Assembly: GCA_910589415.1 (NCBI GenBank)
Contig: OU342635.1
Span: forward strand, 12,586,001-12,650,000
Direction of reading: 5' to 3'
Source: Malachius bipustulatus
Taxonomy: Eukaryota; Arthropoda; Insecta; Coleoptera; Melyridae
DNA: 64,000 nt
The notes beneath the pieces are model-generated. The model did no database searches and was not told where the DNA came from. It was given only the letters and a program-made list of their open reading frames with translations. Positions within the stretch are counted from its first letter, which is position 1. Each line of letters starts with the position of its first letter. The translations under genes and the position numbers were made by a program. Shown here piece after piece: positions 55,051 to 64,000 of the stretch.

Positions 55051-56986
55051 GCTCTGCAGAGTAGTGGGTAAGTGACGGTTGCGGAAATGATAGAAGGGAC
55101 AAGCTTGCGAGTTTTTGCATGGAACATAACATGATGATAACGAATACATTTTTCAAACTCCTAATGATCCGAAATCAAATTGACTACATCTGCATCAACA
55201 GCATCAACAAAAGATTTAGGAACTCTGTCCTGTCTGCAAAGACATATCCCGGTGCCAATGTACCAACAGATCACAACTTTCTAGTAGCGAGGATAAGAGT
55301 GAGAGTGAAAAAGAATGTCGAGAAAAAAAGAGTAGGAAATATTGAAAGATAAAGACACTTAGAAGGAAATTTCACAGTTACTGGAAGAAAAATTGGAAAC
55401 ATATACAGGAAACATGGAGCAAAATAAAGACAATCCTGATAGAAACGCAAGAAACTAAAAGAGAGAAGGCAACAGAAAAAGCAGAGGTGGACGAGATTTT
55501 GAACCTCAAGGATGAGCAGCGAAAACAAGTAACGAAACGAGGAAGCGTATCAAAGGGTCAATAAGGAAATCAAATCAGAAGGAAAATAAGGGGGGCAGAA
55601 GCGGTCTGGCACACACAAAATTGTGCGGACATCAAAAATGAAAGCAAACACGATGCGTTAATTTCATCTGCATAAAAACTAAAGAAAGTGGCTAGAACCA
55701 GACGTGTGAGGATAATTATTATTCAAATAGAGGATAAGAATGGAAAGAGATTGTCCTACATCTACAAGAACGATTGGAAAGATGGAGGGAATACATCATA
55801 TAGCGAAACTATTTGAGGATGACAGAAGGCAGCATCCAGAGCTGGAAAAAAGTGAAACAGGGCCTCCAATAACAAGAAAGAAGTTCAAAAAACCATAAAA
55901 ATTGCGAAAAATGGAAAGGCCCAGATGACATTAGTGTGGATATACTAAAACTTCTCAAGGAAAAGGGCATCGAAGCAATGGACAAATATGTTCGAAACGG
56001 GGATGGTACCAAATGCCTGATCACCGCTCGATTAGCCTATTAAGCCATGATCTCAAGTTGTTCCTTCGTGTAATACATTGCAGGATGTACAACAAACTGT
56101 ATAGAAGAGATAATTTAAAGCACACAGTTTGGCTTCAGAAAAGGGTTGGATACAAGAGAAGACCTTTATGGTGTACAGGTACTCATACGAAGATGACGTG
56201 ATGTCAACTATAACGTATATTCGTGAATTATTGACTTCGAAAAGGCTTTCCATCAAGTGCAGCATGAGAAAATTATGGAAATTGTTATACTCTCTGTAGC
56301 GGTCGTATAGGTGGTAAAATCATAAACAAGATCAGATGCATGTGCCGATGGTACAAGAAGTGGGTGGTGATCAGCAAGAACCGAAACCCGATAAATCTGG
56401 AAAGCATTGAAGAGAGGATAGAGAAAGTAGAGAGAGACTTACCTACTTTGGAAGTAGCATAAACGATAAATGGGATCCAGCAACAGAAATAAAGATAAGA
56501 ATAAAACCGGCAAGGGCAGCATTTGTGAAAATGAGTAAGATTCTGTGCAGCTATGACGTAACACTAGTCCTACGTATAAGAATGTTGTGGTGCTATGTAT
56601 ATCTTGTTCTGATCTATGGACTATTACCGAAACAATGCTGAAACGTCTAAAAAAATTTGAAATGTGGGTGTATCGTTGTATTCTTAAGATTAGATGGGCG
56701 TAAAGAATCACAAATGAAGACGTCATCGGAATAATGGTTGAGGAACCAGAAGTTGAAATAACAGACAAAGGACGAAAACTCAAGTACTTCGGACACGTCA
56801 TACGTCGCCCAGAAAAATATAAGATACTACATCCGATCATGAAGGGGAAGATAAACATTAAAGGTGACCCGGGGGGAAGAGCTTCATTGCTGGAAAACTT
56901 CAAACATCAATAGAACTTCGTGCGGACATGATAGCCAAAGATCGACAACGGTCTTTGACATGACACTAGAAGAAGAAGAAGAAGAC
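55050..56986 (+). pseudogene. Decayed RTE-type LINE
   Basis: Plus strand, many frameshifts and stops. Endonuclease end: GCGNDRRDKLASFCMEHNMM, then RNQIDYICIN and TDHNFLVARIRV. Reverse transcriptase pieces: ISLLSHDLKLFLRVIHCRMY and a box-A remnant DFEKAFHQVQHEK. C-terminal part: FGSSINDKWDPATEIKIRI, ARAAFVKMSKILCS and YFGHVIRRPEKY. The 3' end is a (GAA)n tract near 56968-56985, as in insect RTE elements. Sited in the presumed upstream intron of CELF, in antisense. Confidence 0.85.
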
Positions 56987-57889
56987 CGGTAGTTTGGGGG
57001 CCGAAACCAGGGAGGATTGATGTTGATGGTGCTACTGCGAAATTTGAGAAGGGAAGTTTATGAGCTTTGCCACATCAAAATTCTGAGGGAGGTAAGTAAA
57101 AACTCCAAATACAAGGGGTGGGGGAAGTAATGGTTCGAACGATATGGAGAGAACAGGAATGAGCGCAAATCTTAGGAAAGGAATGTGTGGGACAAAGTTG
57201 TCGATAAGAAAGCTTAGCAAGATGGGGAGTATAACTCACAGTTTAGGGCAGATTACAACTCACAGGTGAGGCTAGGTTGCCACAGTACCTGCTTTCGATA
57301 CAGGTAGTCCAGTGTTGATACTACACGATGAAAAATTTGAGAAATACTTGCCAGTCCTAGAAGAGCCCACAGAAGCAACCATAGTGTGTCGGGTTGTTGT
57401 TGAGCAACCAATCAGGGGTGCAGAATGGTACAGTTCTGTTCAAATAAACTGGGACAGTTTTAGTTTTCTAGTGTAAATATGGCTTATCATTCCCATGATT
57501 TCCATGCTCTCAACAAAGATGACAGTCTCTTTATTTGTCAAAAAAATTAAAACTTCAATGAACGCCACAAATACAACACAAAAAAAAGTTGCCCCAGTTT
57601 TATATAAACAAGTGGAATTATTATTGAGAGTTGCTTTATAAGAGCAAATACACTAGATAATAATACGTGCAGCTTCCACTGAAAATTGTCACCGGAAGTT
57701 ACTGTCGCCCAAGCGGCTCGATATCTAACTAGCGTTGATTTGAAATGTCAATTTAATTGAACGAAACGTCAATCTGACGTTTACTTTGCTTATGATTTAT
57801 AAACTTTTTGACTAGTAGTTTATTCTAATTCTAATTACAAAACGTTAAGTGTTGCGAATAATTGCGTAAAGCCAAGACAAGATAGATGT
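56987..57889. other. Intergenic or intronic, nothing recognised
   Basis: No credible ORF, RNA gene or repeat seen. Confidence 0.4.
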
Positions 57890-58980
57890 ATTGGCCTATT
57901 GTCATCGGAAGACCTAAATAATTCCTTAATGGTTTTGGTTAAATATGTACAAACGAGATGCTTTGCTGAAAGAACTGTTTCAACAGAACATTGCAGCAAT
58001 GTAATGTGGCTCCGTCAATTCGAAATTTGAACTTGAACCCTTTCTTGGATGAAAAAGTTTTGATTCGCGTTGGAGGAAGGTTGGTGAATTCTGAATTTGA
58101 TATGGATAAACATCATCCAATTCTGTTACCGGCAAAAAATTGGTTAACGAAATTAATATTTACAAGGGAACATTTGCGTTTGTTGCATGCTGGTCCGCAA
58201 CACCTATTAGCATCTGAGCGAGAGCGATTTTGGGAAATTTCGGGAAGATATACGACAAAAAGAGTGGTTCACGAATGTGTGAGGTGGACGCGTGTTGCGC
58301 CAAAAATAATAACCCCAATAATGGGTAATTTGCCAGCTTGCAGAATTAATCCTTCTTACCCTTTCCAAAATACTTGGGTGGACTATGCTGGTCCAATGAA
58401 TTTAAATGATACGAAGGGGCGTGGTTGTAGGGTTTCACAGTCTTATATTTGCTTGTTTATATGTATGGTGACCAAAGCTGTTCATATTGAACTTGTTACA
58501 GATTTGTCAACTGATTCGTTTATTTTGGCTTTAAAGAGATTTATTGCCCGTAGGGGAAAGCCTTCCAATATGTATTCGGTCAAATTTTAGGGGAGCAAAA
58601 ACCAAGTTAGACAAGTTGAGGGTTTTTGTATTAAAAAATAAAGACAGCATTGTTGAGGCTGACAGGCGAAGGAGTCGATTGGCACTTCATACCCCCCGCG
58701 GATCACCTCACTTCGGAGGACTTTTTTTCGTTTCTGACATTTGAAGAGATGTATACGTTACTCGTACAAATTGAGGCCATGCATGAATTCCAGACCTTTG
58801 TCACCCCTCTCTCACGATCCCAACAATTTAAATCCTCTTACTCCCGCTCACTTTTTGGTGGGAAGAAGACTATTATCACTGCCAGATCCGTGAATTTTGA
58901 AGATTCCAGAGTCTAGATTATCGTGCTTCCAAAGAGTTCAACAACTCCAAAAATAGGTTTACTTAAAGACTGACGACTTA
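57890..58980 (+). pseudogene. BEL/Pao LTR retrotransposon integrase fragment
   Basis: Begins in one frame (LSSEDLNNSLMVLVKYVQ) and shifts near 57990 into a 199-codon frame. That frame carries the integrase zinc-binding region (VLIRVGGRLVNSEF, HLRLLHAGPQHLL) and the catalytic core start (NTWVDYAGPMNL, then TKAVHIELVTDLSTDSF). One zinc cysteine is lost (CVRW). A deletion after MYS removes the second catalytic aspartate segment and shifts the frame at about 58575. Later pieces (GVDWHFIPP, LTFEEMYTLLVQIEA) appear in other frames. No LTR is seen. Inactive relic. Confidence 0.85.
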
Positions 58981-60297
58981 TTTATTTGCTTTGAAACCAG
59001 TCGAGTTATGCAAACGAAACTCGGTGGGTTAAACAGTGGCACGCATACGGGTACCAATATTGTATGTAGGTGTCACAAGCCTGACGTCATAGGCTGCGCA
59101 CTGACATGTTTGTATAATAATTATACATACGTATTTTCACGAGTATTACTCGTAACCATACACCTGTCTGTGCCTAAGTACTTATGAGTAAATACTTACG
59201 AGTACATTTTCTGAGTTTCGTACTCCAATTTCAATTTATTTACGAGTACTCTTTCAAGTACTCCTGCCTAGCTCTGCGTCAACCCCAACATTACCTGATA
59301 CACCAAAAACTCTAGATAATTTTATTATCTCTGTGAATATAATTTATATTACATCCGTGCTTTTCATATCCGGTGTCTTGTGTAGTTAGCGATCGAGGCG
59401 TGTAGATGGCGCTCCTTTTCATACTTCACTTTTATTACATGTAAATAGCGGAGAGCTGCACGTATTATCATCTAATGTATTTGATAAGAGTTATGCCAGT
59501 TTTATTTGAACATAACTGTACGAAGAGACCAGTGAAATTTATTCTCGAGAATAATCGTAGCAATCCGTCCGATTTTTTTTCTCTCAGTAGTCTATTCCTG
59601 CGGGACGCATTCTGCATGTACAAAACAAAGGGGGAGAATGGAACATCCCCGATCTAGCGTCGTTTAACTAATGTTATACACGCGCATAGATTTTTTTCGA
59701 TTAGTTTTCCTACAGCTAGAATGAATATGTATTTTTGAAAAATAGGAAATATCTCCTGTATTCTGTGTTGGTTTTGTTGTCAAGAGTTGATTTATAGTTA
59801 AAAGTTACAAGCTAATTTTTAGTGAAACTCCTCCATGCTTCCTTAATCTTCTATGATATTCTGTGCGAATATTGAGTCAGTATACACAGGCAAATTTCTC
59901 TGTATGATTATGTTGAATACTAAACTTACCTAGTTCATTATTGATATTGTTACAAACAATTCCATTGAAACAGTTTAGCATAGCGACTAGTAATTGCAAA
60001 TTGCCTACGTATAAAGGTTCAGTACTAGTATGCTATACATGATGGAAATCAGGCTTGGCGTCCCAGTTAGAGGATTCGTCAAAGTAACTACTATTTATTT
60101 GAGCAATAAAATTTATCAGCAAAATTTTATGTACATTCAACGCTTGTTTAGATATTGCAATGCGAAAATTTTCAATAACAAATTGATTGGTTACGCGTAT
60201 AATGAAATTTCACGATGCAACGAGCAGGTCACTTTTACTTCGAGAGGAATACACATAATGGCGAGTTTTCAGATTGAAAATGTAAATGGAAGAAAAC
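58981..60297. other. Intergenic or intronic, nothing recognised
   Basis: Contains many short GAGTA/TACTC motifs at 59140-59260 without regular spacing. No gene supported. Confidence 0.35.
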
Positions 60298-62437
60298 TCT
60301 TTTTCTTTTGGTTTTCCTCTTTTGTCAATTGCTTTTCCTAGTTTGTCAAGTGATTTTCTTATTTTCAAGTAGCTATACACCGTTCACTTATTATAAAAGA
60401 ATTGGGTTATGGTGTAGGGTGATAGAAATCACTGGGTATAACCGCTGTCAATCATTGGCTGGAGTTTGGTTATGTCTCTTTTTTATGAGGTTGAAGTTTT
60501 ATGGCAAGGAACAGGACATAGTTGCCAGATGGATTTTTGATATTTTTGGTATTCTTCTTATTATATCTTTATTTACATCTTTGCGGGCTTTTTATTTTGA
60601 ATCATTTAGTCACATATTGCAATCTTTAACTAGAACGCAATGTCGCTGGATCTAAGATCTTAAAATCTTAAGCTTTTCATAAGAGTTTGAGAAAAAGGTT
60701 ATCATGTAATTTTGCCAAGTTAGGAAAATACACAAATGTACTTTTTGAATATAAAATAAAAAACTTGAATCAATTATATTAATTTACTTTTAACAAATAC
60801 ATAGCAGGTAATTAAAATATATCGGTGCGTTTATTAAAATATTAAAATATAGGTACGTAAATGAAAAATATTTTTCGTCAATTCGTCGGTTATTCGGTAT
60901 CGTAGTACTGTGTCAGAAACCAGCCAAAGATTCTAGACTTGAGAATGTTTTACACAAGATACTTTTCAGTTTTCGCTTCTGGCCCAAAATTATCCCCCAT
61001 TATCAATAACAGCTACTGCATCCTGCTTAGAATCAGAATCATCTTCAGCGCTCTGATTTTAATAATAAGATTTTCACCATGTCCATTTGTTTCGTCCAGT
61101 CCTCCGAAATAAGTTTTTCACAATGATTATATTAATTTTGTCATATATCAAGTGTACTTACATTTTGAAAGCTCTTCAAGACATACATTCTTTACTTTAT
61201 CCTTAGAGGGAAGCTGCTAAGCATCGATTGGGTTGTATTGGAAATAGATTATTGCAAATCTTTCGGAAACACAATATTTCCATAATTAGTGCCTGTGTTA
61301 GGCGGGCTGCCCAAATGTGTAATTTCACATTTGACCTGTCTAATAATAATACTTGCTAATACACGGTCTGACTACTATCAGAGACCGCATTACTAGCAAT
61401 TTAGCAGATACACATATTTTACTTAATACTTACATCCCAAATATATTTTACCTTCAGAGAATGACTTAAATGTTTGCTCAAGTTTGGACTTTCTGGATCT
61501 TAATCATTGAAATGCTTTCCTAATGTGGATTTATCCATCTAAAGATATTATTTTCGTCATTTTGCTCTTTCGAAATTTAAAATGTCAAAAATTTAATAAT
61601 TTTATTTGTCAGTTTGAAAAAAATTGATCAGAGTAAAAAATTACCTATCCTAGATACCCCTTCTTCTAAAACTTCAATTAGACAACAAGGCTGTTAATCA
61701 GCTGAGACAATTTGAGTGATTTGACAAATGTCAGTGTTTACTTAACCTTTAATATCTCGATCAGCTGATATTGTCAATCGAGATCTAGGGAGTTTTCATT
61801 TCTGCAAACCTAAAAACAAAAGTTCATGGCCACCTAGTTCTTTTTTAATATGTGAACGGTGTATAGTCATGGATTTATCAATCAATTTCCTCTTATGTCA
61901 AATCAGTTTCACTTTATGTCAATTGATTTTCCTAGTTACAGTTACAGTATCATATACAATATTGGAAAAGCATTGTGTATAAAGGGAGTCTAATTTGACA
62001 AAAGAGGAATTTCAGTTGAAAAATCAAACTGACAATGAGCGTTTTCAGACCTAAACGACACGATACCGACACGACATAGGCAACTATCGAGCGTTTTCAG
62101 ACCTAACGACACGATACCGACACGACACAGGCAACTATATCGGAGCATGCAAAAATGTATTATTGCAATTGTTGCAATAATACATTCTTGCATGCTCCGA
62201 TAGTTGCCTGTGTCGTGTCGGTAACGTGTCGTTTAGGTCTGAAAACGCTCATCGGAGCATCCAAAAATGTATTATTGCAATAATTGCAATAATACATTTT
62301 TGCATGCTCCGATATAGTTGCCGGTGTCGTGTCGGTATCGTGTCGTTAGGTCTGAAAACGCTCATTTAATAAACGGGAAAATCGTTTGACAAATTAGGAA
62401 AATCAATTGACAAAAGAGGAAAACCAAGAGAAAAAGA
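60298..62437. mobile_element. 2.1-kb element with 60-70-bp terminal inverted repeats
   Basis: Left end TCTTTTTCTTTTGGTTTTCC continues as TCTTTTGTCAATTG and CCTAGTTTGTCAAG. The right end is the inverse (GGAAAACCAAGAGAAAAAGA at 62418-62437). TTTGTCAA-type motifs recur inside at 61890-62010. No transposase is recognised; ORFs in it are short. The boundary is drawn from the arms only. Confidence 0.6.
62037..62363. mobile_element. 162-bp foldback MITE interrupted by a copy of itself
   Basis: Outer copy starts GAGCGTTTTCAGACCTAAAC at 62037 and ends with the inverse at 62363. At 62089-62250 a full 162-bp copy of the same family is inserted, flanked by ATC (62086-62088 and 62251-62253). Subtracting the insert and one ATC leaves an outer copy of exactly 162 bp. 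Confidence 0.9.
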
Positions 62438-62465
62438 CATTCCTATGGACAATATAAAAATTCTA

Positions 62466-62703
62466 AAGGTCTATTTACATCTAACAGCACGGACACGGGC
62501 CAGATGTTCAACGTTCATTTTTATACCAATAAATGGTTTTGATTGGCTGCGCTTACATCTGACAGCGACGTTTTGTTGTCAGTCCGTCTTTCCCGTTCCC
62601 GTCAGATGTAAGTGCAGCCATTCAAAATCCATCTATTAATAAAAATGCACGTCCACGTTGAAAACCCGGCCCGCGTCCGTGCCGTTAGGTGTAAATAGTC
62701 CTT
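62466..62703. mobile_element. MITE with AAGGNCTATTTACA ends
   Basis: 238 bp. Ends AAGGTCTATTTACATCTAAC and (inverted) AAGGACTATTTACACCTAAC continue as CACGGACACGGGCC against CACGGACGCGGGCC. The inner part has a second inverted pair around TTACATCTGACAG / CGTCAGATGTAAG. Confidence 0.85.
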
Positions 62704-64000
62704 AATAAGGCATGAAAATACAAAAATTGCAATGAGTGGAATCAAGGAAATTATATTGTTCAGGTCAGGTCAATACGTAATATCTAGTAATAACTGCAAC
62801 GAGCTTTTAAAATATTGATAGCAGTGGAAGTAGTTTCATCATTAATGTATCTGATTTCCTACATAAAGTTATTTAGATCCCATTCTTCTACATTCAACAG
62901 TAATAATGATTAATAGATACGGACAACATACTTACTACAGAAATACCTACACCAATAAGTTCAGCAGAACGAATTGGGGGCTGCAATTTTTTTCAGAAAA
63001 TTGCCTAGAGTTTTCTGAGTCTGCTAAACTGAATGAAGCATCAGATCCTCACAAATAAATAAAAAAAAAACAAGAATAAGAAGGAATTCTAGTTTGGGTG
63101 ACCAATGACACCTCCACAAAATAATACTTACAAAAAGTGGGTATATTTTTGCGCGAACTCTATTTGATTGTTTACCAAGCTGTGTTTACAAATAACTCGA
63201 CTGCATGGTACCATTCGCGAAATATTTCACATAGAAAAACAAAGACTTATTGTTCGAGAATTGTACCCATCAGGACCTGTGAATTGCGTACCCACGCCTT
63301 CATGCATTAGGCGATCGGCACCTTGAAATTTTGTGTGGATCAGTATGAAAATTAATTATTAGAAAGGTGAGGATTTTAATTGGTTATAACCAAAATCCGA
63401 CAAACTGCTGTTAATATTTTATTCAAATTTTAGGTTGGAGGACAAATTTAAAAGGTTTTTTGACAGTTATCCCTCTTCTTACCAGTTATTTTTTCGAATA
63501 TCTACGCATGTTAGCGGAATTATCTGATTTTCTCAAGGGAATATAATTCACCCCTAAATTGCCGAACTTTTTGCTATTTTAACACACCCAGTATCTCTCA
63601 CGATTTCCGAGATCTACATGCTGTTCAAACTTATCCTGAGCAGATTGTATAGGCATTTTCATTGGTCCAATAAGTAGATGAAAATTTATATAAAGCTCCT
63701 TTTCTGTTACCATGTGCCATAGACAGTGGTAATTTCAGAGCACGTCAAGAATATGTCAATGATCCTGGTCCGCGAGAAGGCTTTTAAATCTTCCCGAAAG
63801 ACCCATCAATCATAACGAGGAAAATTGTTCAATAAACAGTAGCTTCAAACCGTACCTATATTATCCGACCAATAGTAGAATCGTGAATAAAAATTTATAC
63901 AGGATGAGTTTTCGAAAGACTTACAATGAAACTAAAACAGCGTGAAATAATTAAATCGACTAATTAAGTGAACATTCATGCAGGAAAAATAATAATTTTA
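62704..64000. other. Window end, nothing recognised
   Basis: AT-rich with no supported gene. A CCTGTATAAATTTTTA-type end may start near 63886 (TTTATACAGGATGAG). Confidence 0.35.

Noticed and set aside
54759..55127. 122-codon minus-strand ORF
   Set aside because: It partly lies antisense to the RTE LINE and has no family match; treated as a shadow.
60030..60655. Two ORFs of 103 and 115 codons
   Set aside because: No recognisable domain, one overlaps the end of a TIR element, and composition is like non-coding AT-rich DNA.
1..64000. CRISPR arrays, bacterial operons, tRNA or rRNA genes
   Set aside because: No such pattern was seen; introns, TATA promoters and retroelements show a eukaryotic nuclear sequence. 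A tRNAscan run would be needed to exclude tRNAs formally.

Overview
This is an insect nuclear sequence, most likely from a polyphagan beetle. The inference rests on short (about 163-residue) intronless attacin-type antimicrobial peptide genes with an RLRR|Q processing site, a Bruno/CELF gene with insect-style exon structure, very AT-rich spacers, and a dense load of foldback/MITE elements with CAGGGTG ends. The species cannot be named from the sequence alone.

Layout. 1-2627: the right part of an apparently intact PIF/Harbinger transposon. It carries a two-exon DDE transposase (minus strand) and a two-exon MADF-domain partner (plus strand), and the exons of each gene lie inside the intron of the other. 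2700-10000: MITEs, foldbacks and one host gene, MTRES1 (mitochondrial S4-like RNA-binding protein, 5029-5661 minus). 10389-47893: an array of 14 intact attacin-like genes in strict minus/plus alternation, that is seven head-to-head pairs. Spacers hold kappaB-like and GATA boxes, TATA boxes, LINE fragments, and many foldbacks. A block holding four genes (about 20.1-30 kb) is repeated (about 30.2-37.7 kb), and the pair 37774/40769 is repeated as 43635/47402. At least one duplication junction falls inside a gene, and a short gene-conversion tract is visible in another. 51578-53780: the last two coding exons of a Bruno/CELF RNA-binding protein gene (minus strand). 55050-58980: a decayed RTE-type LINE and a decayed BEL/Pao retrotransposon fragment. 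59000-64000: TIR elements, including a 162-bp foldback inserted into another copy of itself.

How the genes work together. The attacins are predicted to be secreted from fat body and haemocytes after immune challenge. Each promoter has a kappaB-like box upstream of a TATA box, in two sequence classes. In the five pairs 10389/15050 to 34391/35667, one partner carries each class, so one immune signal could drive both genes while leaving room for different Rel inputs.

Most notable. A complete type-I hammerhead ribozyme fold (38931-39012) lies between two perfect 24-nt inverted arms in the spacer of one attacin pair. The seemingly matching position in the paralogous spacer lacks it.
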